Positions 54,569-63,666 of a DNA stretch of 64,000 bases are shown here, piece after piece. The stretch spans positions 1-64,000 of the forward strand of contig NZ_BANX01000020.1 in assembly GCF_000334455.1 (NCBI RefSeq). The letters run 5' to 3'. The notes beneath the pieces are model-generated. The model was not told where the DNA came from and did no database searches. It was given only the letters and a program-made list of their open reading frames with translations. A program made the position numbers and the translations under genes. Position 1 is the stretch's first letter. The number at the start of each line of letters is the position of its first letter. This DNA is from Gordonia soli NBRC 108243. Its GTDB lineage: Bacteria > Actinomycetota > Actinomycetes > Mycobacteriales > Mycobacteriaceae.

Positions 54569-55477
54569 TCATGCCCGGGGGTGCGCCTGGCGGTGAACCG
54601 CGCGGAGCCGCTCGACGCTGACGTGCGTGTAGATCTGCGTCGTCGCGAGCGACGAATGTCCGAGGAGCTCCTGCACGACCCTCAGGTCGGCGCCGCCCTC
54701 CAACAGATGGGTGGCGGCACTGTGACGAAGTCCGTGCGGCCCCATGTCCGGACCACCCGCCGCCGCCACCGCCGCGTGGACGACACGTCGAGCCATCCGT
54801 TGGTCGAGCCGTCCGCCCCGGGCTCCGAGCAAAAGAGCGTCACCCGACCTCGGAGTCGCGAGCTCACCACGTCCCGACCGCAGCCAGTCGTCGATCGCGC
54901 GCGCCGCCGGGGCGCCGTACGGGACCGACCGCTCCTTGTCTCCCTTGCCGACGACCCGCAACACCCGTCGGCCGCCATCGACATCGCCGACGTCGAGACC
55001 ACAGAGCTCTCCCACGCGGATTCCGCTGGCGTACAACACCTCCAGGATGACGCGATCACGCAGCGCGATCGGATCATCGGAATCCACATGCGCCACAGAC
55101 GCCACCGTCGACGTCGCCTGCTCGGGGGCAAGGACCGCCGGGAGCGTTCGGTGCGCCTTCGGTGCCTGCAATCGCGTGGCCGGGTTGACGCCGATACGAC
55201 CATCACGGGCGGCCCACGCACAGAACGTCTTCGCCGACGACACCTGGCGCGCGACCGTCGTCCGGGCAGCGCCCTTCCGGGTCTGGGCCGCCAACCACGC
55301 TCGCAGGATGGCCAGATCGAGGTCGGCGATCGCGACCTGCCGAGCCCCTGCGAACGCGATCAGCTGCCTGACGTCACCGACATATGCGCGGATGGTGTGT
55401 TCACTGAGTCCACGCTCGTACCGCAGATGTGCGGTGAAGTCGTCGACGGCGCCCCCGTCGACCCCGTGGTCGCTCAT
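54569..55477 (-). CDS. xerC: Site-specific tyrosine recombinase XerC
   Basis: A 302-residue recombinase resolving chromosome dimers at dif with XerD. The N-terminal SAM-like core-binding domain (about 10-100) starts [26 protein letters not shown]. The catalytic domain has Arg in [12 protein letters not shown], Lys in [22 protein letters not shown] (His-x-x-Arg), [15 protein letters not shown] (His and nucleophile Tyr). All six catalytic residues are present. Location beside the M23 gene is as in M. tuberculosis. Confidence 0.95.
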   Translation of the reverse strand: MSDHGVDGGAVDDFTAHLRYERGLSEHTIRAYVGDVRQLIAFAGARQVAIADLDLAILRAWLAAQTRKGAARTTVARQVSSAKTFCAWAARDGRIGVNPATRLQAPKAHRTLPAVLAPEQATSTVASVAHVDSDDPIALRDRVILEVLYASGIRVGELCGLDVGDVDGGRRVLRVVGKGDKERSVPYGAPAARAIDDWLRSGRGELATPRSGDALLLGARGGRLDQRMARRVVHAAVAAAGGPDMGPHGLRHSAATHLLEGGADLRVVQELLGHSSLATTQIYTHVSVERLRAVHRQAHPRA

Positions 55478-55546
55478 CCGCCGAGCACACCGCCCATGAC
55501 CGTCCGATGCAAGTGTCCACGCTGGGTGCCACCCCGATCGTTGCGA

Positions 55547-56422
55547 TCAGAGACCGGCGCCGGCCTTCTCCTCGGCCTGACGAAGGTCGGACTTCCACTG
55601 GCGGAAGCCCTCCTCGGTCCGACCACGGCGCCAATAGCCGGAGATGGATGCGTTGCCCGCACTCACCCCGCGTTCCTTTCGAACGTATCGCCGCAGGTTG
55701 TGCATGACTGCCTGCGCTTCACCGTGGATGAACACCTGCGGCTCGCCGTCGAGCCACTCGGCCGAACGCACGGCCCCGACCAGGGGCGCGTTGTCGCCCG
55801 CACGGTCCTCGCCGACCTCGTCGGACCCGCCTCCGCGGTGCACCCAGACGATCTCCGCGGCCGGCGGCGCAACCAGCTCGATCTCGTCATCGGGTCCGGC
55901 GACTTCGATGAACACCTTTGCGACTGAGTCCACAGGCAAGGCCTCCAGCGCAGCGGCCACCGCGGGCAGCCCCGACTCGTCTGCCGCGAGCAGATGCCAC
56001 GGAGCGTCGGCGCGTGGACGATAACCACTGCCCGGACCGAGGAACCGAACCTCGGTACCCGGCTCGACGGTCGCCGCCCACGGGCCCGCGATCCCTTCGG
56101 TGCCGTGCACGACGAAGTCGATCGCGAGTTCCTTGCGCTCGGCGTCGACTCGACGCACCGTGTAGGTGCGGAGGACCGGCTGCTGATCGGCGGGCAACGT
56201 CTCGCGGATGTGTTGCAGGTCGAACGGTTCGGGATACACGACTCCGGGAACGCCGAAGACGAGTTTCACGTACATGTCCGTGTCGTGGTCACCGACTCCG
56301 GTGCCGCCTGCGGGCGTGAAGTCGTCGAAGCCGTCTCCGCCGAGATGGACCCGGACGAAATGGGGACTCAGACGTTCGGTGCGCAGCACCGTCATCGTGT
56401 TCAACTGCTTGGCCATGGGCAC
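55547..56422 (-). CDS. viuB: Siderophore-interacting FAD/NADPH reductase (ViuB-like)
   Basis: A 291-residue member of the SIP family. The FAD-binding domain has RTYTVRRVD (RxYTxR), the preceding PHFVRVHLGGDGFDDF is typical, and the C-terminal half (SIP domain) has LLAADESGLPAVAAALEALP and the terminal SGYWRRGRTEEGFRQWK. It reduces ferric siderophores in the cytosol so that iron is released. A palindromic iron box lies 32 bases upstream, which fits control by DtxR/IdeR. Corresponds to Rv2895c. Confidence 0.92.
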   Translation of the reverse strand: MPMAKQLNTMTVLRTERLSPHFVRVHLGGDGFDDFTPAGGTGVGDHDTDMYVKLVFGVPGVVYPEPFDLQHIRETLPADQQPVLRTYTVRRVDAERKELAIDFVVHGTEGIAGPWAATVEPGTEVRFLGPGSGYRPRADAPWHLLAADESGLPAVAAALEALPVDSVAKVFIEVAGPDDEIELVAPPAAEIVWVHRGGGSDEVGEDRAGDNAPLVGAVRSAEWLDGEPQVFIHGEAQAVMHNLRRYVRKERGVSAGNASISGYWRRGRTEEGFRQWKSDLRQAEEKAGAGL

Positions 56423-56453
56423 TCCTTCCGTGTTCCACGGTACGCCTGCTCCT

Positions 56454-56467
56454 TAGGGCAACCTAAG
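56454..56467. promoter_or_regulatory. Putative iron box (DtxR/IdeR)
   Basis: TTAGGGCAACCTAA, with an extra C/G pair making a 16-base palindrome (56453-56468), matches 12 of the 14 positions of the core of the iron-dependent repressor consensus on the right side (TTAG.. ..ACCTAA). It is 31-45 bases upstream of the siderophore reductase start, the place to block its promoter. Confidence 0.65.
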
Positions 56468-56639
56468 TCGGCCGATCTGAGTCTCGCGCTCTGATGCCCA
56501 GGTGACACCGCTCGCCATCGTCGCGCACCAACCGTCCGACCGTTCTGGTCGACCAGTCGACTGCAATCTCTTTAATCCGGACCTTAAGATCGCTAAACTT
56601 CCGCGAATCGGGGTCGGGCCAGCAGGGAAAGGGTGGGGT

Positions 56640-57206
56640 ATGCCGAACGCTTCGTCGTCGCGACGTGGTTCCCGACTCACCGTCGACGACTGGTTGGCAG
56701 CAGCTATGGAGTTGCTCGTCACGGAGGGGGTCGCGGCGATCAAGATCTCGCGCCTGTGCCAGCACCTCGGTGTGACCAAGGGCAGCTTCTACTGGCACTT
56801 CGCCGACATCGGCAGTCTGATGACCGCACTCGCCGAGCACTGCCGCCGCGCACAGGAGTCGGCGATGCAGACGCTCAGTGAGCTCGCCGACCTGCCGCCC
56901 GTCGACCGCATCGACGCAATGTCTCGCCTCGTGACCGACGACCGTCGCTGGAAGGTCGAGGCGGCGGTCCGGGCGTGGGCGGCGACCGACGAGACCATCG
57001 CGGAATCGGTGGCCGCGCTGGATCAGCGGGTGTTCGACGTCGCGTACCAGGCAATGATCGACCTGGGATTCTCGGAGACGGAGGCGCACGCCAGAGCCAC
57101 CACTGCGCTCTACGCCGGCATCGGATTCCTGCACGGCCGCCGACAGCACGGAGTGCTGGCCGACGCCGACATCCGGATCTTCGTCGAGATGCTCACGCGG
57201 CGCTAG
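56640..57206 (+). CDS. TetR-family regulator
   Basis: A 188-residue regulator from the ATG at 56640. The HTH is DDWLAAAMELLVTEGVAAIKISRLCQHLGVTKGSFYWHFADIGSLMTAL. The C-terminal domain has RWKVEAAVRAWAATDETIAESVAALDQRVFDVAYQAMIDLGFSETEAHARATTALYAGIGFLHGR. It is divergent from the siderophore reductase; the shared 217-base region has the iron box and an AT-rich block (56565-56600) that may hold its promoter. The target is unknown; the nearest candidates are itself and viuB. Confidence 0.85.
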   Translation: MPNASSSRRGSRLTVDDWLAAAMELLVTEGVAAIKISRLCQHLGVTKGSFYWHFADIGSLMTALAEHCRRAQESAMQTLSELADLPPVDRIDAMSRLVTDDRRWKVEAAVRAWAATDETIAESVAALDQRVFDVAYQAMIDLGFSETEAHARATTALYAGIGFLHGRRQHGVLADADIRIFVEMLTRR

Positions 57207-57252
57207 CCTCCCGGCACAACGGAGACGTCGCCTCGCTCGAACACGATGCGGA

Positions 57253-58527
57253 TCAGCCGATCTCGTCCTCACGCAAACCCCAGGGCTGACCGTAGCCACC
57301 GTGCGACTCATCCGCCTGCATGAGCTCGAGAAACGGTTCCGACGGAAATGCCTCCGGTCCGAGAACGCCTGTGCCCGACCAGATCCCCTTTGCGAGCAGT
57401 TCGAGCGCGATGACGGGGCCGAGTGCGGTCTGCCACACCACACACTGCGTGCCGTAGTTCGCCATCGTCCATTCGTTGTCGCTGACGTGGTAGAGGTACA
57501 CGCGGCGAGGGCGGCCGTCCTTGGTGCCGGTGACGAGCAGCCCGGCGCAGGTCTTACCCGTCATCACGGGTCCGATCGTCGCGGGGTCGGGCAGCGCAGC
57601 TGCCACCACGTCCCGCGGGGACACCCGGACCGGGCCGTCCGGCGACCTCACGGTCAACGGTGCGGTCGAGTCGAGTCCGAGCGTGTTGAGCGTCTTGAGG
57701 ACTCCGATGAACTCGTCACCGAGTCCGTACTTGAACGTCACCCGCCGGGCGTCACACCACCGCGGCATCAGCAGCACTTCTTCGTGCTCGACGTTGACGC
57801 ATTCAACCGGTCCGATACCTTCCGGAAAGTCGAAGACCTCGGGTTCGGAGAACGGCGGTGTGGTGAAGAATCCCCGGTCTTTCTCCCAGATCACCGGCGG
57901 GTTCAGGCATTCTTCGATGGTTGTCCAGATGCTGAATGACGGCGCGAAGATCTCGTCACCGTCCTGGTCGCGCACGACGAGGTTCGCACCGTCGCGGGTG
58001 CCGAGCTCGTCCACCTCGTCGAAGAGGTTGTCACAGGCGTAGCGCGCGAACACATCCGAGAGTCCGGGCTCCACACCCATGCCGACCAGGGCGAGCCGAC
58101 CCGCCTGCTCCCACTCGGTGGCGCGGTCGAACTGCTCGTCGCCGAGCTTGACACCGGTCCGGGCGTAGGGCTCGGTCGGGTGACGCTCCGACAGACTCAT
58201 CGCCATGTCGAGGTAGTCGGCGCCGGCGGCGATGGCTCCGGCGAAGATCGCCGGCACGAACTTCGGCTCGACCGCGTTCATCACGTGCGTAGCACCGTGT
58301 TCGACCACTGCGTCGCGCACGGAGTCCGAGTCGGAGGCGTCGATCGATGCGGCCGAGAACCGGCCGCTCACATCGGCGCCGTGCGCCGTGGCAATCGCGG
58401 CGACCGTTCGCTCCGCGCGGGTGACGTCGTAGTCGGTGACCACGAGGTGCTCGAAGAAGGTTCGGCGAGCGGCGATCTTGGCGATCGCATCACCGACCCC
58501 GCCGGCACCGACGAGCAGGATTCTCAT
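57253..58527 (-). CDS. Saccharopine dehydrogenase-family protein
   Basis: A 424-residue protein with an N-terminal Rossmann fold (RILLVGAGGVGDAIAKIAARR, HLVVTDYDVTRAERTVAAI) and ATHVMNAVEPKFVPAIFAGAIAAGADYLDMA. It continues with GVEPGLSDVFARYA and the C-terminal catalytic region. It resembles lysine-6-reductase/carboxynorspermidine-type enzymes of the saccharopine dehydrogenase superfamily. The reaction is probably NAD(P)-dependent and acts on an amino acid. The precise substrate cannot be told from sequence. It stands alone, convergent with the TetR gene. Confidence 0.82.
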   Translation of the reverse strand: MRILLVGAGGVGDAIAKIAARRTFFEHLVVTDYDVTRAERTVAAIATAHGADVSGRFSAASIDASDSDSVRDAVVEHGATHVMNAVEPKFVPAIFAGAIAAGADYLDMAMSLSERHPTEPYARTGVKLGDEQFDRATEWEQAGRLALVGMGVEPGLSDVFARYACDNLFDEVDELGTRDGANLVVRDQDGDEIFAPSFSIWTTIEECLNPPVIWEKDRGFFTTPPFSEPEVFDFPEGIGPVECVNVEHEEVLLMPRWCDARRVTFKYGLGDEFIGVLKTLNTLGLDSTAPLTVRSPDGPVRVSPRDVVAAALPDPATIGPVMTGKTCAGLLVTGTKDGRPRRVYLYHVSDNEWTMANYGTQCVVWQTALGPVIALELLAKGIWSGTGVLGPEAFPSEPFLELMQADESHGGYGQPWGLREDEIG

Positions 58528-58583
58528 TCGCCGAGACTAGCGACGGCGGCCGTGAACTGCGATGTATTCGGACAAAGAGGTCG

Positions 58584-59711
58584 TCACGGCAGGCGCCATC
58601 CACCGCTGTCCCCGACCACCACTCCGAGTACGTCCATCTCGGCCAGCGCCCGTCGTGCCTGCGCTGGGTCCATCCCGGCAGAGAACCCGATCTCCTCGAT
58701 CGTCACGACACCTCGTGCAGGAATCGCGTCCCGGACCCGCCGTTGGTCTGCGCTCAATCTGTCGAGTCCGCGAACCGGACGGGGCAACTCGTCCCCGCGG
58801 CCGTCGGGGGCCGCCATCGCGACGATGTCGGCGGCGCACGTCACGAGGGTCGCGAGTTGGTCGGCGATCATGCGGTGACAGCCCACGGACGTCGCCGACG
58901 TCACCGGCCCGGGTACGGCTCCCAGCGGGCGTCCCAGCTTGCGTGCCCACGCGGCGGTGTTGGCCGCTCCCGATCGGCGACCCGCCTCGACCACCACCAC
59001 CGCCTGTGAGAGTGCGGCGACCAGTCGATTCCGCGTCAGGAAGCGGTGTTTGGCCGCTGTTGTGCCCGGCGCGTACTCGCTGACCACCACCCCGGTCTCG
59101 GCGATCTCGGACAGCAGTCGGGAGTGCGCGGCCGGGTAGTCGCGGTCGATGCCGCAGGCGAGGACGGCGACGGTCGCGCCGCCTGCTGCCAGCGCCGCCC
59201 GGTGCGCTGAGCCGTCGATACCGAATGCCCCACCGGAGATCACGGTCCAGCCGTCCAGGACGAGTCCGGCCGCCAGTCGGCTGGTCACGTGCTCGCCGTA
59301 GGCCGACGCCGCACGAGAACCGACGAGTGCCGTCGACGCGGCGCACACATCGTCCAGGCGAGCCGGCCCACGCGCCCAGAGCGCGAGCGGTTCGCCACCA
59401 CGGACTGCGGTGTCGGACTGTTCGAGAGCCAACAGCGACCATGCGGGCCACTCCGGATCGTCGGGCGTGATCAATCTGGCGCCGACCCGCGCTGCGGCGT
59501 CGAGGTCTGCGGCACCCGAGACCACTTCCCATCGGCCACTCGACGCGTCGAGCGCCGACTCGTGTCCGGCCGGCACCCTGCGCCTACCGATGGCCTGCGC
59601 TGCCTCGATCACTCCGATGGCGGCTATCAGCGCGCGGACGGCTGCAGACGGCGGCTCGGCGACACCGGACAGGTACGCCCACGCACGCTGCTCCTCCGTC
59701 GACGATGTCAT
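58584..59711 (-). CDS. dprA: DNA-processing protein DprA
   Basis: A 375-residue DprA/Smf. The Rossmann-like core has ALVGSRAASAYG, VISGGAFGIDGSAHRAALAAGG, VAVLACGIDRDYPAAHSRLL, EYAPGTTAAKHRFLTRNRLVAALSQAVVVVEAGRRSGAANTAAWA and LGAVPGPVTSATSVG. A C-terminal winged-helix follows. It loads RecA on single-stranded DNA taken up or made in repair. The upstream ATG at 59732 would reach closer to yifB. It is co-directional with yifB and yraN, the conserved actinobacterial trio. Confidence 0.93.
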   Translation of the reverse strand: MTSSTEEQRAWAYLSGVAEPPSAAVRALIAAIGVIEAAQAIGRRRVPAGHESALDASSGRWEVVSGAADLDAAARVGARLITPDDPEWPAWSLLALEQSDTAVRGGEPLALWARGPARLDDVCAASTALVGSRAASAYGEHVTSRLAAGLVLDGWTVISGGAFGIDGSAHRAALAAGGATVAVLACGIDRDYPAAHSRLLSEIAETGVVVSEYAPGTTAAKHRFLTRNRLVAALSQAVVVVEAGRRSGAANTAAWARKLGRPLGAVPGPVTSATSVGCHRMIADQLATLVTCAADIVAMAAPDGRGDELPRPVRGLDRLSADQRRVRDAIPARGVVTIEEIGFSAGMDPAQARRALAEMDVLGVVVGDSGGWRLP

Positions 59712-59748
59712 CAGACGTCGCCCGATCGCCACGGTACCGAGTACTCGA

Positions 59749-61263
59749 TCATCCGTTGGTCCCCCGATCCCGGTACAGAAGTGCTTGCGCTACATCGGAT
59801 TCGTCCGGACTGTCGGCACCCCGGAGGTCGGCCATCGTCCAGGCGAGTCGTAGAGCGCGATCCGCCCCGCGAGCCGTCACCCGACCGTCTCGCAAGAACA
59901 GTTCCACCGGACGCAGCGCGGTCGGCGGCAGTCGGAACCTCTGTCGCAGCGCCGATCCGGGCACCTCGGCATTCGAGAGCCATCCGTTTCCCCGCCATCG
60001 CTCGATCGCCGCGTTTCGTGCACGGATCACCCGTGTCCGGATGTCGGCGCTGCTCTCCTCGGCCGACTCCATCAGCGCGGCGTTACCTGGTGGATTCATA
60101 CGCACCCGGATGTCGATTCGATCCATCAGCGGGCCTGACAACTTGCCGAGGTAGCGACGTCGGACGACGGCGGTGCAGATGCAGTCGACGTCGTGGGCGG
60201 GAGCGCACGGGCAGGGGTTGGCGGCGAGGATCAGTTGGAATCTCGCCGGATAGGTCGCGACGCCGTCACGTCGGGTCACCCGGACTTCCCCTTCCTCGAG
60301 TGGTTGGCGCAGGGAGTCCAGCACTTTCGCGCTCATCTCGGGACACTCGTCGAGGAAGAGGACTCCGCGGTGGGCCCGCGAGACCGCGCCGGGACGGGCC
60401 ATTCCCGTGCCACCACCGAGCAGCGCCGTAGTGGTGGTGCTGTGATGCGGTGCGATGAACGGCGCCTCGACGATCAACGGATGCCGCGGCGGCAGGGTGC
60501 CTGCGATCGAGTGGATCGCGGTGACCTCGAGCGACTCCTCGGCGGACAGCGACGGCAGGATGCCCGGCAACCGTCGCGCGAGCATCGTCTTACCGATGCC
60601 CGGCGACCCGGTCATCATCACGTGATGCGCACCCGCGGCGGCGATCTCGAGTGCATGCTTCGCCTCGGTCTGACCGACGACATCACACATGTCGGCGAAG
60701 GTCGGCGCGATCGCCTCGGCGTCGTTCTCGCCGACGGTGTCGAGGACGTGTTCGCCGGCCAACCAGCGCACGACCTCGCCCAGCGACAGCGCTCCCCCGA
60801 TCTGCACATCGGACACCAGTGTCGCCTCGGCGACGTTCGCGAGAGGGACGACGACATGGGTGAATCCCGCGCGTCGGGCCTCGATCACTGCCGGCAGGAC
60901 TCCCCTCACCGGGCGGAGTCGACCGTCGAGTGCGAGCTCACCCAGGAAGACGGTCCGCGGCAACATCGTCGTCGCCACCTGCTCGGTCGCCGCGAGGATG
61001 GAGAGCGCCATGCCGAGGTCGTGGCCGGACCCGGACTTCGGCAGATCGGCGGGAGCGAGGGCGACGGTGACCTTCATGTCGGGGAACTTGAACTCGCAGT
61101 TGCTGATCGCCGCCCGCACGCGGTCTCGTGCCTCACGTAGCGATCCATCCGCGCTACCGCTGACGGCGAAGCCGGGGAGCCCCTGACCGACATTGGCCTG
61201 GATCTCGACGATGCTGGCCTCGAAGGCGCTGAGTCCGACGGTGTGGACTCGTCCCATGGACAT
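59749..61263 (-). CDS. yifB: YifB/ComM-family AAA+ ATPase (Mg-chelatase-like)
   Basis: A 504-residue protein. The N-terminal Lon-like S5 domain (VEIQANVGQGLPGFAVSG) is followed by the ATPase: Walker A GSPGIGKTMLARRLPG, FIAPHHSTTTTALLGGG, Walker B GVLFLDECPEMS, and NPCPC with Cys-rich CICTA segment. ComM is a helicase that extends heteroduplex in natural transformation; in actinobacteria its role is unproven. It is followed by dprA (37 bases away) on the same strand. Confidence 0.93.
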   Translation of the reverse strand: MSMGRVHTVGLSAFEASIVEIQANVGQGLPGFAVSGSADGSLREARDRVRAAISNCEFKFPDMKVTVALAPADLPKSGSGHDLGMALSILAATEQVATTMLPRTVFLGELALDGRLRPVRGVLPAVIEARRAGFTHVVVPLANVAEATLVSDVQIGGALSLGEVVRWLAGEHVLDTVGENDAEAIAPTFADMCDVVGQTEAKHALEIAAAGAHHVMMTGSPGIGKTMLARRLPGILPSLSAEESLEVTAIHSIAGTLPPRHPLIVEAPFIAPHHSTTTTALLGGGTGMARPGAVSRAHRGVLFLDECPEMSAKVLDSLRQPLEEGEVRVTRRDGVATYPARFQLILAANPCPCAPAHDVDCICTAVVRRRYLGKLSGPLMDRIDIRVRMNPPGNAALMESAEESSADIRTRVIRARNAAIERWRGNGWLSNAEVPGSALRQRFRLPPTALRPVELFLRDGRVTARGADRALRLAWTMADLRGADSPDESDVAQALLYRDRGTNG

Positions 61264-61275
61264 GGTGCCCGCCGC

Positions 61276-61671
61276 TCAGGCGAAGACGCCGGTATGGTGT
61301 CGGATCTCGGCGCGCGCGACATCGTCGGGAGTCGCGGAGTCGAGTTGTACTGCGACGACGTCGAATCGGATCTGACTCCAGCCGCGCTCCTGTTCCGACA
61401 GCCAGATCTGTGCGAGTCGACGCATTCGCGTCAGCTTGGTCGGCGTCACCGCGAGGGTCGGATCGCTGTACATCTGGCTGGCCCGCGTCTTGACCTCCAC
61501 GATGACCAGGGTCGATCCGTCGGCTGCGATGATGTCGAGTTCGCCGTATCGGTTGCGCCAGTTGCGATGGAGGACCGTCCACCCGAGGCCCGTCAGATGG
61601 TCGGCGGCCAGGTCTTCACCCAGGCGTCCGATGTGAGCCCGCCGTGTCTGCGGCCGGTTGGTGTCCGTCAT
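61276..61671 (-). CDS. yraN: YraN/UPF0102 putative endonuclease
   Basis: A 131-residue protein with the nuclease-like fold. The signature is GEDLAADHLTGLGWTVLHRNWRNRYGELDIIAADGSTLVIVEVKTRASQMYSDP, with E and D-x-n-ExK residues like those of Holliday-junction-resolvase-type nucleases. It is the first of the yraN-yifB-dprA set, 12 bases before yifB. Confidence 0.92.
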   Translation of the reverse strand: MTDTNRPQTRRAHIGRLGEDLAADHLTGLGWTVLHRNWRNRYGELDIIAADGSTLVIVEVKTRASQMYSDPTLAVTPTKLTRMRRLAQIWLSEQERGWSQIRFDVVAVQLDSATPDDVARAEIRHHTGVFA

Positions 61672-61767
61672 GCGGCCAGCCTGCTGGACGAATCGAGTTC
61701 GCGGGGTGGCGAGTTCGTCAGCTGTGGACAGAAGTCGGCTGTGGACAGTCGAGTTGACGGACGTCGA

Positions 61768-63069
61768 TCAGTCTGCGGTGGGGCGCTGGACCTGTGGGGT
61801 CTCGGACTGAACGGGCTGGGTCTCGGTGGACTCAGACTCCGCAGCGGTCTCGGCCGGGGCCGGCGGCGCCCAGTCGCCGATCACCGGCGGACCGACCAGC
61901 GGCAGCGATCCGACGATCTCGACACCGTTGTCGCGGGTGTGGAGGTAGCTCGCCGGCTTGTGCTGCTCGTCATCGCCCTTGCGGGGACGCGCCCCACCGC
62001 CGTGCGGTGCGGGTCCGGCGCCCGAGGAGCGTGTCGGGGGGCCGCCGACAGGTGTCGACGATCCGGCTGTGCCCGGGGTGTTCGGCAACGAGCCCATGAG
62101 TCGGCGAGAGAGCGGCGTCTGTCCCGCAGGTGAGCCACCCACGCCGCCGGCGCCACCGCCGGCTGCGCGGCCGCCTCCTCCTGCTCCGCTCGACTGTCCC
62201 GTGCCGGCTCCGGGCAGGACGCCGCCCGGGAACTGTTGCTCGTTGCCCGCCGGATTAGCATTGCCGCCACGCTGTAGACCACCGGGACCGTCGCCGCTGC
62301 GGCCGGAGGTCGGCGACTCCCCCAGCGAGAGAGGCTTGTCGGGCGAGCCGCCGGCGAGGTTCGCGTTGGGCCGCCCCGACGTCGGGCCGGCGGCCGGAGT
62401 CACAGACGTCGGCGTACCGCCGCTGCCCGGATAGTCACCGGCATCGCTGACGCCGCCCGCCTGGGCCCGACCGGCCGCGTTGGAGGGGCCACTGCCGCCC
62501 CCGCCACCGTCGCCGCCGAACCCCGACATCGGCGACGAGATCTCCTGGGTTGCGTACTGCTCAGGCTGCGGGACCGAGCCGGCGGCGGCACTCATGGGCG
62601 GGTTATAGGTGCTGGTCATCCGCTCGCTCGCGCGTTGAATGGCCTGCGGAGCCTTTTCCGGTTCGTTGTCTATCTCGTCCTGCAGCGATTGCAAGAAAGG
62701 TGCTTGCGCGATTGCGGCACCTGCAGTCGCGATTCCCTGACCGAGCGCGCTGAGAGCTTCGGTCGCTATCGCAGTCTGGTTGACGATGTCGCGCGCAATC
62801 TGACGCGCTCGCTCTTCACTGGCACTGGCCGCTCGCCCCTGCATTCCGTCTTGACCGAAGTACATCAGCGTTGCGGCCGCGTCGTTGGCAGCGTTGATCG
62901 CGTTCATGAGCGCCTGCGCGTCGGCCGCGGCGCTCTCTGGCTTCATGGTTGCCAGCATCGAAAGGATCTGTCTGATCGGTCGATCCCAACTGGTCGATCC
63001 GCCGCCAGCACCGTCAGTGGACTGTCCCGCGCTGGTCTGCGCTTCGCGCGCGCCATCATCTGGCGGCAT
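61768..63069 (-). CDS. PPE-like type VII secretion substrate with Gly/Pro-rich tail
   Basis: A 433-residue protein from the ATG at 63069. Residues about 25-155 are an all-helical segment with WDRPIRQILSMLATM, LMNAINAANDAAATLMYF and an end YNPPM that is typical of the PPE-like/ESX substrate domain. The rest (about 160-400) is low-complexity Gly/Pro/Ser with many GGG and SGAG runs, ending in a Pro/Glu/Thr-rich tail. It probably is exported or sits at the envelope with a partner helical protein. It is divergent from a small helical protein gene at 63241. The PPE assignment is by pattern; no full PPE motif is visible. Confidence 0.6.
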   Translation of the reverse strand: MPPDDGAREAQTSAGQSTDGAGGGSTSWDRPIRQILSMLATMKPESAAADAQALMNAINAANDAAATLMYFGQDGMQGRAASASEERARQIARDIVNQTAIATEALSALGQGIATAGAAIAQAPFLQSLQDEIDNEPEKAPQAIQRASERMTSTYNPPMSAAAGSVPQPEQYATQEISSPMSGFGGDGGGGGSGPSNAAGRAQAGGVSDAGDYPGSGGTPTSVTPAAGPTSGRPNANLAGGSPDKPLSLGESPTSGRSGDGPGGLQRGGNANPAGNEQQFPGGVLPGAGTGQSSGAGGGGRAAGGGAGGVGGSPAGQTPLSRRLMGSLPNTPGTAGSSTPVGGPPTRSSGAGPAPHGGGARPRKGDDEQHKPASYLHTRDNGVEIVGSLPLVGPPVIGDWAPPAPAETAAESESTETQPVQSETPQVQRPTAD

Positions 63070-63098
63070 CAGCTCTCCCCCTCGAGACGGCGCTTCAC

Positions 63099-63120
63099 TG
63101 CGAGCCGACGACGGCTCGCA
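63099..63120. promoter_or_regulatory. Inverted repeat in the ESX-like divergent region
   Basis: TGCGAGCCG (63099-63107) and CGGCTCGCA (63112-63120) are perfect 9-base arms around ACGA, 30-50 bases upstream of the PPE-like ATG and 121 bases upstream of the divergent gene. Possible operator for both. A TACGCT -10-like box for the right-hand gene occurs at about 63152-63157. Confidence 0.5.
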
Positions 63121-63240
63121 GGTCGAACCGCTACCATACTTCGGAACTGTCCTACGCTGGGTTTGCGGGCGGGACTGTGCACAACGGTCGGGGGAACCAA
63201 GTCTTAGTCCCCCGCGTCTGACGAGTGTGGGGAGCTTGAG

Positions 63241-63666
63241 ATGACCGGACCTGGAATCGGTGCCAGCGAGCACATAGGTGACGGACCCCGTGGGGCAGAT
63301 TGGTTCCCGACCAACAAGCCACCCAATCTCGATGATTGGGGGAAGGGTGCGCCAGGCGGGCGAGTCGTTTCGACCTCGGAGGACTGGAAGACCCGCGCGA
63401 AGGTGGCAACAGACGCCGCGCAAGCGATCCGAGAAAGCATAGACCTCGCGCGCGGCATTCTCGGAACCAACTTCTTCGGGGCCGGATGTCCAGAAGGGGT
63501 CAATCTACAGGCGAAGCTAAGAGCAGCCCTCCTGGACAGTGGAGGGTGGGCTCAGAATCTGTCTCTACAGTTCACCGCACTTGAGAAGCTGTCGCAGACC
63601 GCCTCACAAACAGGTGAAGAATTCTCGGCGACCGATCAATCCGCTTCCAGACCTCTTACCAAGTGA
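63241..63666 (+). CDS. Small helical ESX-associated-type protein
   Basis: A 141-residue protein. The N-terminus is Gly/Pro-rich and polar (no signal peptide). It is followed by a helical hairpin-like core (TSEDWKTRAKVATDAAQAIRESIDLARGIL, then NFFGAGCPEGVNLQAKLRAALLDSGGWAQNLSLQFTALEKLSQTASQTGEEFSATDQ). The size, helices and a trailing charged region suggest an ESX/WXG-like secreted helper, but a clear WXG is absent. Codons such as ATA, AGA and CTA, rare elsewhere in the window, are used. The stop overlaps the next lipoprotein start (GTGA). Confidence 0.55.
   Translation: MTGPGIGASEHIGDGPRGADWFPTNKPPNLDDWGKGAPGGRVVSTSEDWKTRAKVATDAAQAIRESIDLARGILGTNFFGAGCPEGVNLQAKLRAALLDSGGWAQNLSLQFTALEKLSQTASQTGEEFSATDQSASRPLTK

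Noticed and set aside
54543..54590. Hairpin between the M23 gene and xerC as terminator
   Set aside because: The G/C arms around 54561-54583 contain mismatches and run into the xerC coding sequence. Too weak to call.
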